The position numbers and the translations under genes are program-made. The notes under the pieces were generated by a model, which searched no databases, was not told the DNA's origin, and saw only the letters and a list, made by a program, of their open reading frames with translations. Shown piece after piece: positions 1 to 6,903 of a DNA stretch of 20,162 bases; within the stretch, counting starts at the first letter, position 1, and each line of letters opens with the position of its first letter. Location: the IMG/VR virus record IMGVR_UViG_3300025674_000516, positions 1 through 20,162 of that record; one strand, given 5' to 3'. Origin of the DNA: a virus.

Positions 1-126
1 CTTATCAAGATCATTAGCACCAACTTTGTTGTCCACAACTCTCATCTGGTTGGGGCAACCACAGAATTGTACCTTACTTGTGGATGTTAATTCTGTTCCA
101 CATTCTTTGCATCTTACGGTAATCAT
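1..126 (-). CDS. Small zinc-ribbon-like protein, 3' end outside window
   Basis: The first 42 codons of a gene that runs off the left edge with no stop. The visible part has a CxxC pair (C6-K-E-C9) near the N-terminus and a CGC cluster around residues 28-30, a four-cysteine zinc-ribbon or rubredoxin-knuckle pattern. I recall small proteins of this kind in T4-like cyanophages but know no function. The ATG at 126 is fixed as the start because an in-frame TGA lies two codons upstream; a GGAGG sits about 11 bases upstream. An overlapping ORF starting at 133 in another frame encodes only 19 residues and is not supported. The gene follows tRNA-Val by about 24 bases and is probably co-transcribed with the tRNA cluster. 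Confidence 0.6.
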   Translation of the reverse strand, partial: MITVRCKECGTELTSTSKVQFCGCPNQMRVVDNKVGANDLDK

Positions 127-150
127 TGGTCATGTTCCTCCTTGGTGGAA

Positions 151-222
151 TGGGAGTTACTGGAATCGAACCAGTGACCAGCTGCGTGTAAAGCAGATGC
201 GCTACCGCTGCGCCAAACTCCC
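151..222 (-). tRNA. tRNA-Val (anticodon UAC)
   Basis: The reverse complement folds as a 72-nt cloverleaf. The 7-bp acceptor pairs GGGAGTT with AACTCCC, the D stem is GCGC/GCGC, and the anticodon stem CTGC/GCAG closes the loop TTTACAC with anticodon TAC. The T arm carries GGTTCGATTCC. The discriminator is A and CCA is not encoded, so the host must add it. The anticodon reads GUA codons. It lies 3 bases after tRNA-Asn in transcription order, so the two are probably processed from one precursor. Confidence 0.95.
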
Positions 223-225
223 GTA

Positions 226-298
226 CTCCTCCACTTGGACTCGAACCAAGAACCTCAAAGTTAACAGCTTCGCGCACTACCGATTGTGCTATAGAGGA
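226..298 (-). tRNA. tRNA-Asn (anticodon GUU)
   Basis: A 73-nt cloverleaf with acceptor TCCTCTA/TGGAGGA (one U-G pair), anticodon stem CGAAG/CTTTG closing loop CTGTTAA, and anticodon GTT. The T arm is CTTGG-TTCGAGT-CCAAG. The discriminator is G and no CCA is encoded. Its first 10 nucleotides overlap the 3' end of the upstream 54-aa gene (289-453), so maturing the tRNA would cut the end off that message. Confidence 0.95.
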
Positions 299-453
299 TT
301 ATGTTGTTCCTTCTTAAGTTTGAAATACAGTTTATAATACTTATCACACATTTTTCTGAGGACATCTCTATCTTCATCAAAACCAAGTTTCTTGGTGTGT
401 TGATAAGAACCTTCTAACTCTGATATGAGAAGAAGAATTTCTACTGGTTTCAT
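289..453 (-). CDS. 54-aa hypothetical protein between tRNA genes
   Basis: A short complete ORF with ATG at 453 and TAG at 289-291, lying between tRNA-Gly and tRNA-Asn. An AGGA precedes the ATG by about 4 bases. The product is charged and apparently all-helical: it starts MKPVEILLLISELEG, has an acidic patch FDEDRD in the middle, and ends in a lysine- and tyrosine-rich segment. I do not recognise the family. Support comes from the ribosome binding site, the otherwise unexplained 170-base gap between tRNAs, and protein-like composition. The last 10 bases overlap tRNA-Asn, which is unusual and argues either for economical packing or against expression. Confidence 0.5.
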   Translation of the reverse strand: MKPVEILLLISELEGSYQHTKKLGFDEDRDVLRKMCDKYYKLYFKLKKEQHNPL

Positions 454-469
454 GTTCCTAAAGAAGGAA

Positions 470-540
470 AGCGAATGACGGGGATCGAACCCGTGACACC
501 AACTTGGAAGGATGGGATGTTACCGCTACACCACATTCGC
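470..540 (-). tRNA. tRNA-Gly (anticodon UCC)
   Basis: A 71-nt cloverleaf with acceptor GCGAATG/CATTCGC, a short D arm, loop CTTCCAA with anticodon TCC, and T arm ACGGG-TTCGATC-CCCGT. The anticodon stem CCCAT/GTTGG has a C-U mismatch at the third pair. The discriminator is U and no CCA is encoded. It reads GGA, a codon common in AT-rich phage genes. Confidence 0.93.
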
Positions 541-544
541 AAGG

Positions 545-618
545 CAGGCAAGGAGGGACTCGAACCCCCGACCAACGCATTAGAAGTGCGTGGCTCTATC
601 CATCTGAGCTACTTGCCC
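545..618 (-). tRNA. tRNA-Arg (anticodon UCU)
   Basis: A 74-nt cloverleaf with acceptor GGGCAAG/CTTGCCT (first pair G-U), D arm containing GCTCAGATGGATAGAGC, anticodon stem CGCA/TGCG closing loop CTTCTAA, and anticodon TCT. The T arm is GGGGG-TTCGAGT-CCCTC with weak pairing at one end. The discriminator is G and no CCA is encoded. It reads AGA. It is the first tRNA after the protein genes, and its 5' GGG also takes part in a long stem with upstream sequence (616-660). Confidence 0.94.
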
Positions 619-660
619 TTGTGGTGGTTCCTATCGCCGCTAACCCTGAACCACCAAGGG
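616..660 (-). other. Long inverted repeat upstream of tRNA-Arg
   Basis: TGGTGGTTC (622-630) pairs perfectly with GAACCACCA (648-656) around a 17-base loop. The arms can extend to CCCTTG..GTGGTTC against GAACCACCAAGGG with a 2-base bulge. There is no T-run, so this is not a standard rho-independent terminator. The outer GGG belongs to the 5' end of tRNA-Arg, so the stem competes with the tRNA acceptor. A role in RNA processing or as a stable 3' end for the 75-aa gene is inferred. Confidence 0.5.
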
Positions 661-675
661 GATTACCGCAGTTGA

Positions 676-906
676 TTATGCTCTTTCGATACCGTCTGAG
701 TAATCAACAAAGTCATCATACTGGTCTTTGCTAATTTCGTCAAGGGAGATAACTTCTAGATCTTCTTGAGGATCAAACCACTCATCGAATTCTGCCATGA
801 TTGCCATCTGATCATAAATTCTGTCAATTCCTTTGCCGTTGTACTCTTGAACTTTATCGATTGCCCACTGTCGAACATCAGCAACAATTTCTTCAGTTTC
901 CATCAT
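676..906 (-). CDS. 75-76-aa acidic hypothetical protein
   Basis: I take the start at the double ATG (906/903), which overlaps the end of the endonuclease gene by 11-14 bases. Starting further upstream would make nearly half the protein a shadow of that gene. The product starts METEEIVADVRQWAID and is strongly acidic at the C-terminus (DEWFDPQEDLE, DQYDDFVDYSD). This suggests a small soluble protein, perhaps one that binds a basic partner or mimics nucleic acid charge; that is a guess. It is the last protein gene before the tRNA cluster and ends 57 bases before tRNA-Arg, with a long inverted repeat between. The family was not recognised. Confidence 0.6.
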   Translation of the reverse strand: MMETEEIVADVRQWAIDKVQEYNGKGIDRIYDQMAIMAEFDEWFDPQEDLEVISLDEISKDQYDDFVDYSDGIERA

Positions 907-1336
907 AGTAATCTTTTCGGAAGTATCTACTGAGGATGTTACTATTGTAGTAGGCAGGTTCTCCTGTGTCAAGGGATTCGGTGAGAACTCCGTGGACGAA
1001 GAGTTGTCTTGTTTCTTCAAAGTTTGTTTTGCCAGCTGTTTTATGTAAGCTGAGGATAGTTCTACTAAAATTCTGTCTACCCAATCGTTCAATGTCTTCT
1101 TTAAGTTCAGGACAAGACCCATAATACTTTTTCCAGTCAGATTCTTTTTTTACTCGGCGTTTTTTTCCTGGAGGTTTTCGATGAGACCAAAAATACTTTC
1201 TCCCAATGTATTGTCGTTGGTTTGTGAGATTGGTAATGTTATACACAAAACCATAAAAGTCGTGAATATCATCACTAGTAAAAGGTCTCTCACCATATCT
1301 CCATGGATTTTCATAATCGATATTCATCAATTGCAT
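893..1336 (-). CDS. GIY-YIG-type (Seg-like) endonuclease
   Basis: A 147-aa protein with a GIY-YIG nuclease signature: G29-F-V-Y32 followed by Q-Y-I-G45 and R46. Downstream come the YYGS segment (71-74), the E-RLGR-F region (83-90) and a glutamate-rich stretch NFEETRQLF (105-113) that could supply the metal-binding Glu. This arrangement resembles the free-standing Seg homing endonucleases of T4-like phages, which cut DNA at specific sites and bias inheritance of their own locus. The gene sits one ORF downstream of nrdB and is nested: its start overlaps the 53-aa gene by 26 bases and its end overlaps the 75-aa gene by 11-14. Methionine 4 is an alternative start. Nuclease class is fairly sure; homing activity is inferred. 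Confidence 0.78.
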   Translation of the reverse strand: MQLMNIDYENPWRYGERPFTSDDIHDFYGFVYNITNLTNQRQYIGRKYFWSHRKPPGKKRRVKKESDWKKYYGSCPELKEDIERLGRQNFSRTILSLHKTAGKTNFEETRQLFVHGVLTESLDTGEPAYYNSNILSRYFRKDYYDGN

Positions 1337-1472
1337 CCAGCACCATATTGAGATATTTATGTGCTAGATTTCGTGCTTCTTCACTATATTGATGTTCTTC
1401 CCAAAAGAGTTCATTCTTTATCTTCAGAACTCTTGTCTTGAATTCGATTGCAGAAATTTCATTTCTTGGCAT
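1311..1472 (-). CDS. 53-aa hypothetical protein
   Basis: A complete short ORF with ATG at 1472 and TGA at 1311-1313, filling the gap between nrdB and the GIY-YIG gene. The product starts MPRNEISAIEFKTRVL and looks helical, with charged segments (KIKNELFWEEHQYSEEAR) and no membrane span. Its 3' end overlaps the endonuclease start by 26 bases. A 7-bp GC-rich hairpin ends only two bases before the ATG, so a normal ribosome binding site is absent; the GGGGGAG in the hairpin arm is too far away unless the stem brings it closer. Family unknown. Confidence 0.5.
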   Translation of the reverse strand: MPRNEISAIEFKTRVLKIKNELFWEEHQYSEEARNLAHKYLNMVLDAIDEYRL

Positions 1473-1474
1473 TA

Positions 1475-1494
1475 AGGGGGATGCATCTCCCCCT
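1475..1494 (-). terminator. GC-rich hairpin after nrdB
   Basis: On the minus strand AGGGGGA (arm) pairs with TCCCCCT around a 6-base loop, 14 bases after the nrdB stop. Only two T residues follow, so it may be a weak terminator, a pause site or an RNA-stabilising 3' structure. It also lies directly in front of the 53-aa gene. Confidence 0.5.
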
Positions 1495-1507
1495 ATTTAA
1501 GCAAAAA

Positions 1508-2656
1508 TCAGAGTTGAAAACCACTGAATGTGTCTTTTTTAACATCTTGCTTAATACCACCAACAACATAGGACTCTACTTCTGTCTCCTGTGGTGCCAC
1601 CTGGAGACCCTTAGAGGAGATCCAGTGCTGCGTCCATGGCAGTGGATTATTCTTGGCAGGAACATCATATTGTCTCTTCAATCCAATCGCTACAAGACGG
1701 CGATTAGCAATCCACTCAACATATTGCTGAAGAAGTTTGTCGTTCAAGCCAATCATAGATCCATCTTTGAACAGATAGTCTGCCCATCTTTTCTCTTCAT
1801 TGACAGCATTATCAAATGCCTTGTAAGTCCACTCTTCCTCTTCCTTCATGATCTGCTTCATTTCAGGATCATCGCCCTGTTTCCACTTATTGAGGATGTT
1901 TTGTGTTATTGCGAGGTGTTGATTCTCATCTCTAGCAATAAGGGAGATAATTTTTGCTGAACCTTCCATGAGTTTAAGTTCACCAAAAGCAAAACTGCAA
2001 GCAAAAGAAACATAAAACCGAATTCCTTCAAGGATGTTAACATTTGCAACTGCTCTATAAAGTTTACGTTTCAGTTCATAACGGTCGAATTTACCTGCAA
2101 TATGACCCTCATTAGCAAGTTGCCACATGGTGCTATTGTCATACTGATGAGCACTACCAATAAAGTCATCGTATGCTGCTGTAACACTGCTTGCACGTTC
2201 CAAAATGCGATCATCAGTTACGATCTTGTCAAAGACCTCTGAGGGGTCACTGTAGACATTCTTGATAATGTAGGTATAGGAACGACTATGGATCATTTCC
2301 ATGAATCCCCAGACCTCCATACATGCCTCTAGTTCAGGTAGGCTGCAGTAAGGAATAAAAGCCATCCCAGGACCACGCCCTTGAATGGAGTCAAGCATAA
2401 TCTGGTACTTGAGGTTAGAGGTATAGATATGCTTTTGTTCTGGACGAAGTGTTTGATAGTCCCCACGATCTTTCTGCAGTGAAACTTCTTCTGGTCTCCA
2501 GAAGTAACCCAACTGTTGTGTAGTAAGTTTATCGAAGACCGGGTATTTGTAAGAGTCATACCTCTGTACTCCCAGAGGTTGACCAAAAAACATTGGCTGC
2601 TTTTTAGTATTTACTTGTTCAGTGTTAAAGACCGTCATGCCCTTAACTTTAGTCAT
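1508..2656 (-). CDS. nrdB: Ribonucleotide reductase class Ia, beta subunit
   Basis: Makes and holds the diiron-tyrosyl radical used by NrdA to reduce ribonucleoside diphosphates to deoxy forms, supplying dNTPs for phage DNA synthesis. Numbering from the GTG at 2701 (397 aa) and comparing with remembered E. coli NrdB, the ligands are present: D104 (LLDSIQGR-like), E135, H138 and radical Y142 (EMIHSRSYTY), E225 (NILEGIRFYVSF), E259 and H262 (ARDENQH). The C-terminal tail ends in FSGFQL, like the E. coli tail that docks on NrdA. I prefer the ATG at 2656 (382 aa) with GAGG 8 bases upstream. The GTG at 2701 also has a strong GGAGGG, but it overlaps the acidic 3' end of nrdA. It is co-transcribed with nrdA. 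Confidence 0.95.
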   Translation of the reverse strand: MTKVKGMTVFNTEQVNTKKQPMFFGQPLGVQRYDSYKYPVFDKLTTQQLGYFWRPEEVSLQKDRGDYQTLRPEQKHIYTSNLKYQIMLDSIQGRGPGMAFIPYCSLPELEACMEVWGFMEMIHSRSYTYIIKNVYSDPSEVFDKIVTDDRILERASSVTAAYDDFIGSAHQYDNSTMWQLANEGHIAGKFDRYELKRKLYRAVANVNILEGIRFYVSFACSFAFGELKLMEGSAKIISLIARDENQHLAITQNILNKWKQGDDPEMKQIMKEEEEWTYKAFDNAVNEEKRWADYLFKDGSMIGLNDKLLQQYVEWIANRRLVAIGLKRQYDVPAKNNPLPWTQHWISSKGLQVAPQETEVESYVVGGIKQDVKKDTFSGFQL

Positions 2657-2681
2657 ATTAATGTCCTCTACGGATGAAACT

Positions 2682-4979
2682 TTAAACTGCACAGGATTCA
2701 CACTCTCCCTCCTCGGCTTGTTCTAATTCGGTTAACAGATTCTCTAATGTGGATTTTTCTTCCTCTACTTCATCATTTTTCATATCATGGGTATTTTGAT
2801 AGTAGGAAGTTTTCCACCCGTACTTATATGTAGTTAAAAAGTCTTGTGCCATGGTGGACACTGGAACTTCGTTGTCTGGATAGTTTTCAGGATTGTAACT
2901 CCAGTTACCAGAAATTGCTTGATCAAAGAATTTTTGCATCACAGCAACAACATTAATATAACCACGATTGGACTCCATATCCCAAAGGAGAGTATAATTG
3001 TTTTTAAGATAGTTGTATTGAGGAACAATCTGTTTGAGTGGTCCTTTTTTACTCTTCTTAATGGACAGGTAGTCTCTAGGTGGCTCGATTCCATTTGTTG
3101 CGTTTGACACAACGGAACTGCTCTCTGAAGGCATTTGTGCGGACAATGTTGAGTGCCGTAAACCGTGTTCAGAGATAGATGCCCTAAGAGCCTCCCAATC
3201 ATGCGTCAACTCCTGATTAGTAATTTCATCAACATCCTTCTTATATGTATCGATAGGTAAAATACCATCAGCATACTTAGTGCGGCCGAAGTCAGCACAC
3301 CAACCTTTCTCTTTAGCAATTTGATTAGATGACTTCAAGAGATAATATTGAAATGCTTCAGTCAGTCCATGAACTGCATCCCATGCCTCTTGTGAATCAT
3401 AATTAAATCCAAGTTTGGCAAGATAGTGTGCCAGACCAATAAAACCGATTCCAAGAGATCTCCGTGCCTTTGTAGCGCGTTCTGCTGCCTTCACAGGATA
3501 CTCCTGATAATCAATTAGTTCTTCCAGTCCACGCACAGAAAGATCACAAAGATCTTCAAGTTCCTCATCAGACTTGACCTTACCAACGTTGATTGCAGAC
3601 AGAATACAAAGGGCAATCTCACCAAAATCATCATCAATATGATTGATAGGATCTGTAGGCAGGGTGATCTCTTGACACAGATTACTCATGTTCACTTTAT
3701 CTTTGAACGATGAATGAGTATTACAATGATCGATGTTCATAATATAGACACGACCAGTCTCAGCACGCTCCTTGAGAAGATCAAGAATCAGTTTCTGTGC
3801 CCCAATAGTCTTTCTTGGAACAGACTCGTCTCGTTCAAAACCCACATATAGATCATCGAACCTATCAGTACCAAAAGCGTCATATAAACCTGGTACGTCA
3901 TGCGGTGAGAAGAGGCTAATCTCTCCATCCTGGATGAAACGTTCGTAGAAAAGTTTTGAAGTTTGGATTGAATAGTCAAGTTTACGGACTCTATTATCTT
4001 CGGTGCCTTTGTTGTTCTTTAGGACGATGATGTCTTCGATTTCTTGATGCCAGATTGGAAAGTGAACAGTCGCTGACCCACCTCGGATACCGTTTTGTGT
4101 GCAGCATCGCACAGTTGATTCAAACTTTTTGAGGAAGGGGACCACACCTGTGTGTTGAACCTCTCCGCCTCGGATCTTACTGTTGATGCCACGGATTCTA
4201 CCCGCGTTGATACCGATTCCCGCTCTTTGTGCAACATATTTGCCAATTGCCATATCAGAGCTAAAGATACTATCGAGGGTGTCATCAACATCAACAAGAA
4301 CACAGCTAGCAAATTGTCGAAGTGGAGTTCGCACTCCCGCCATGATAGGTGTGGGAATGTTGAGTCTGTGTTTGGAGATTGCGTCATAGTACCTCTTTAC
4401 GTATGACATGCGAGTATCTTTTGGATACTCAGCAAAAATTGTCAGTGCAATCATGATATACATGAACTGTGGAGTCTCGTAGACACCACCAGAACTTCTG
4501 TCCTGTACTAGATATTTATCTGCAACTTGTCTTAAACCAGCATAAGTGAACAGGAAATCACGATCATGGTCAATAAAAGTATCTGCCTTGGCAATCTCTT
4601 CCTTAGAATACTTAAGAAAAATGTCTTTATCATACACATCAATGTTTGTGCAATCCATGATGTGTTTCTCTAAACTAGGAAGTTCTCTCATCTTCCCATA
4701 AAGACTTTTCCGGAGACTAAACAAAAGCAAACGTGCTGCGACAAACTGATAATTGGGATGATCAAGATCAATTAGATCGGAAGCAGAACGTATCAAAATT
4801 TCTTGGATTTCTGCGGTGGTAATTCCATCATAAAACTGAATACCGGATTTCATTTCTACTTGACTTGCAGACACTCCTGCAAGACCCGCAGTTGCCTCCT
4901 CAACCATCAAATGCATCTTGTCTAGGTCAAGAGGTTCAATTCTTCCGTCTCTCTTTTTAACCTTGGTGCCGTTACTCAT
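2682..4979 (-). CDS. nrdA: Ribonucleotide reductase class Ia, alpha subunit
   Basis: The 765-aa large subunit carries the active site and allosteric sites. An ATP-cone domain covers about residues 1-95 (VKKRDGRIEPLDLDKM), so inhibition by dATP is possible. The catalytic elements are N433, C435 and E437 (NMSNLCQEI), with redox cysteines C226 (FASCVLV) and C458 (ALCILSAIN). The radical-path Tyr pair is in WKTSYYQNT near the C-terminus. The C-terminal tail ends ECESCAV, with the C760/C763 pair that accepts electrons from glutaredoxin or thioredoxin. Length is as expected for T4/E. coli NrdA, and no intron or intein interrupts it. It overlaps the primase gene by 4 bases (ATGA) and precedes nrdB. 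Confidence 0.97.
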   Translation of the reverse strand: MSNGTKVKKRDGRIEPLDLDKMHLMVEEATAGLAGVSASQVEMKSGIQFYDGITTAEIQEILIRSASDLIDLDHPNYQFVAARLLLFSLRKSLYGKMRELPSLEKHIMDCTNIDVYDKDIFLKYSKEEIAKADTFIDHDRDFLFTYAGLRQVADKYLVQDRSSGGVYETPQFMYIMIALTIFAEYPKDTRMSYVKRYYDAISKHRLNIPTPIMAGVRTPLRQFASCVLVDVDDTLDSIFSSDMAIGKYVAQRAGIGINAGRIRGINSKIRGGEVQHTGVVPFLKKFESTVRCCTQNGIRGGSATVHFPIWHQEIEDIIVLKNNKGTEDNRVRKLDYSIQTSKLFYERFIQDGEISLFSPHDVPGLYDAFGTDRFDDLYVGFERDESVPRKTIGAQKLILDLLKERAETGRVYIMNIDHCNTHSSFKDKVNMSNLCQEITLPTDPINHIDDDFGEIALCILSAINVGKVKSDEELEDLCDLSVRGLEELIDYQEYPVKAAERATKARRSLGIGFIGLAHYLAKLGFNYDSQEAWDAVHGLTEAFQYYLLKSSNQIAKEKGWCADFGRTKYADGILPIDTYKKDVDEITNQELTHDWEALRASISEHGLRHSTLSAQMPSESSSVVSNATNGIEPPRDYLSIKKSKKGPLKQIVPQYNYLKNNYTLLWDMESNRGYINVVAVMQKFFDQAISGNWSYNPENYPDNEVPVSTMAQDFLTTYKYGWKTSYYQNTHDMKNDEVEEEKSTLENLLTELEQAEEGECESCAV

Positions 4980-5944
4980 ATCTTCTTCCAGGTGTTGAAT
5001 TTAAGTTTTGCTTGTAAACCACTATAGGTGTTTAATTCTATCACAGACTGCACATCCAGTCCAGACATCACCATATCATTTATGTCTTTATCATCGATGC
5101 TTTCAGGCCAGATGACTACCGACTGACCAGAATCGATGGTCTTAGAGATTCGGTTTGTAATCTCTCTGTTGCGTGGTTCGTTATCATAAATCCACACAGG
5201 ATTGTCAATCCCCCAACGACTGATATCAGCATCAGCTCCGCACATAGCAATCGCATTGCGAATGAACGTGCTGTCGAAAGGTCCTTCTGTAATGTAGACT
5301 GGAGCATCTCTTCTGATGTTATCCAATCCGTAGATTTTTGGTGCATCATCGTCAAGCATCACGGTAATGTATTTAACCTTGCTCGGACCTAGGGATCTTC
5401 CCTGGAATCCAATTAAGTTCTTTTCATAATAAAGAGGGATGATAATACGTTCTTCATCATGTGTTTCACTCTCAAATGTTGGTTTAAGACTGTTAGCAAA
5501 CTTCTTAAACTTTTCAGCGTAGTAGAAATTATCAGGGTTTAGTTTCCTTGCTGTAAGATACCCTGCTGGTGTAGGATATTCTGATGCCTTAGGAAGTTTT
5601 AGTTTCTTTTTAAATCTAGGTGCTTCAAATTTAAAGATAGGTTCCTCTACGACTGTAGATCGACCAGTTTTTCCATCCTTAAATCTTTCAAAGACATACT
5701 GTTTATGAAGAACAGGATCTTGCTGTTTCAAAAAGCTACTAAATGTCATCGAAGCACCACAGTTGTGACACTTATAGTTAACATCTGATTTTACAGAGTA
5801 AAGGTATCCTCTTGTCTTTGACTTATTCTTCTGTGAGTCTCCACAGATTGGACACCGAAAATTGTATAAATTTGACTTTACTCTTTTAAACTTTTGTAGT
5901 TTTGATGAAAGAAGATTGATAAACTTTGAATCAACGTGATTCAT
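4976..5944 (-). CDS. 61: DNA primase, T4 gp61-like
   Basis: Synthesises RNA primers for lagging-strand synthesis, acting with the gp41 helicase. The 322-aa length is close to T4 gp61 (about 340). The N-terminal zinc finger has C31/C34 (CPIC) and C59/C62 (CHNC). A basic linker follows. The TOPRIM core has E220-G (YITEGPFDST), D254 in WIYDNEP and the acidic KDIND segment (286-290), the expected metal-binding set. The start ATG overlaps the preceding coiled-coil gene by 14 bases and the stop overlaps nrdA by 4. It sits about 8 kb from its helicase partner, separated by the virion block, so the replisome genes here are in two blocks. Confidence 0.93.
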   Translation of the reverse strand: MNHVDSKFINLLSSKLQKFKRVKSNLYNFRCPICGDSQKNKSKTRGYLYSVKSDVNYKCHNCGASMTFSSFLKQQDPVLHKQYVFERFKDGKTGRSTVVEEPIFKFEAPRFKKKLKLPKASEYPTPAGYLTARKLNPDNFYYAEKFKKFANSLKPTFESETHDEERIIIPLYYEKNLIGFQGRSLGPSKVKYITVMLDDDAPKIYGLDNIRRDAPVYITEGPFDSTFIRNAIAMCGADADISRWGIDNPVWIYDNEPRNREITNRISKTIDSGQSVVIWPESIDDKDINDMVMSGLDVQSVIELNTYSGLQAKLKFNTWKKI

Positions 5945-6335
5945 TCACAGATGCCACCACTGGTGCTACTATAACACTTTCTGCATGAGATAACAAGGGT
6001 CTCAGGGTTTTAATTGCTTGTGGATTAGTAATTATCAGTACTGCTCCCAGTGCTCCGATACCAATCCAAAGTTTGCGTTCCAATAATGATAGTCGTTTAG
6101 TAACGCTGTCATGATCGCTGTCCATTTTATCACGGAGTTTGTCGATTTTATCAAACAACACCGCGTCGATGTCCTCTTGTTTTGATATTCTTTCCTCATG
6201 GACCGCTAACATTCGCGACACATTATTATTTACCTCAGCAATTTTTTCAATAGCAGCATCAAGTTTAGAAACTATACCCTCGAAAGTCTCTAATCTTTGA
6301 TCTAAAACCGCGAGTTTTACTTGCTGATCATCCAT
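5931..6335 (-). CDS. Coiled-coil protein with one C-terminal membrane span
   Basis: I use the ATG at 6335, which overlaps the stop of the 62-aa gene by 8 bases and gives 134 aa. A GTG at 6359 would add 8 residues but has no spaced ribosome binding site. Residues about 5-85 have heptad-like hydrophobic spacing (LDQRLETFEGIVSKLD, IDKLRDKMDSDHDSVTKR), suggesting a long coiled coil. A hydrophobic span WIGIGALGAVLIIT follows at about 90-103, then a proline- and valine-rich tail. Helical bundle plus anchor suits a membrane-tethered or spanin/holin-accessory-like protein, but no lysis neighbour is seen. DUF7201-type phage proteins have a similar plan, recalled with low certainty. Function unknown. 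Confidence 0.72.
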   Translation of the reverse strand: MDDQQVKLAVLDQRLETFEGIVSKLDAAIEKIAEVNNNVSRMLAVHEERISKQEDIDAVLFDKIDKLRDKMDSDHDSVTKRLSLLERKLWIGIGALGAVLIITNPQAIKTLRPLLSHAESVIVAPVVASVNESR

Positions 6336-6516
6336 TGGGCGTCCATGTTTTTCTAACACCTTTCATGTAAATATACTTCTTCTTCTTTTTAACAGGAGGA
6401 TCGTCTCCAGCCTCTACGGTGCCAGCAATTTTACCACCACCAACATTATTAGTTGGCTGCTCATAAAGATGAGAACGAATTATATCTATAACTTTATTGT
6501 ATGCCTTGCTTTTCAT
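6328..6516 (-). CDS. 62-aa hypothetical protein with Lys tract
   Basis: An ORF with ATG at 6516, overlapping the end of the 131-aa gene by 23 bases. It starts MKSKAYNKVIDIIRSHLYEQ, then has a glycine-rich linker with NVGGGKIAG, an acidic turn ending DDPPV, a run of five lysines and an aromatic/basic tail (RKTWTPNG). I recall short proteins of the same plan in T4-like cyanophages near baseplate and structural genes, without a known role. The helix plus flexible linker plus basic tail would suit a scaffold or nucleic-acid contact, which is inference only. Confidence 0.68.
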   Translation of the reverse strand: MKSKAYNKVIDIIRSHLYEQPTNNVGGGKIAGTVEAGDDPPVKKKKKYIYMKGVRKTWTPNG

Positions 6517-6889
6517 CGTAGATTTTGTAAAGTTCGGTCAAACAAGTCATGTCAACTTGAATATCATGAATGTAAGTATGAGGATACTCTGGAAATCTAC
6601 CTAAAAAAATAATAAAACTTTTCATTGCAGACCAGAGATCACTTTCAATTTTAAAAAACAACATTGGTGTTGTTGCTTCACCAAAAATATTATATAAAAT
6701 AATAAAATGGTTTAAGAGAAGATGAGTCTTTAGTTGACCAGAATTTTTATATCGTTTTAAGAGTCTTTTGATATATTTAAAATGATTTAAATCTCTGTCA
6801 AAATCTTCTCTTGTTACAGCTTGAGGATTTTCATAATGTTTAATAGCAAACAAAAGGAAGTTATCCTCATTCAACTCATTAAAAATCAT
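6494..6889 (-). CDS. DUF7207-like conserved phage protein
   Basis: A 131-aa helical protein starting MIFNELNEDNFLLFAIKHYE and containing FKYIKRLLKRYKNSGQLKTH and HFIILYNIFGEATTPMLFFK. I associate this pattern with a conserved T4-like cyanophage family (DUF7207, from memory) found beside structural genes. Hydrophobic residues are spread through helices and no clear membrane span or catalytic motif is seen. It lies directly after the virion protein gene and its end overlaps the 62-aa gene. The coding sequence is visibly AT-rich, with many AAA/ATA codons, compared with its neighbours. A structural or assembly role is inferred from position only. Confidence 0.72.
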   Translation of the reverse strand: MIFNELNEDNFLLFAIKHYENPQAVTREDFDRDLNHFKYIKRLLKRYKNSGQLKTHLLLNHFIILYNIFGEATTPMLFFKIESDLWSAMKSFIIFLGRFPEYPHTYIHDIQVDMTCLTELYKIYDEKQGIQ

Positions 6890-6903
6890 ATATTACATAC
6901 TAA

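Noticed and set aside
26-675. Plus-strand ORFs across the tRNA region (26-337, 475-675, 504-734)
   Set aside because: They run antisense through four tRNA genes and the small minus-strand genes, have no ribosome binding sites, and give products with no protein-like pattern.
1354-1361. CATAAATA on the minus strand before the endonuclease gene as a late promoter
   Set aside because: It lies inside the coding region of the 53-aa gene and is explained by codons for H-K-Y-L; the leader would be very short.
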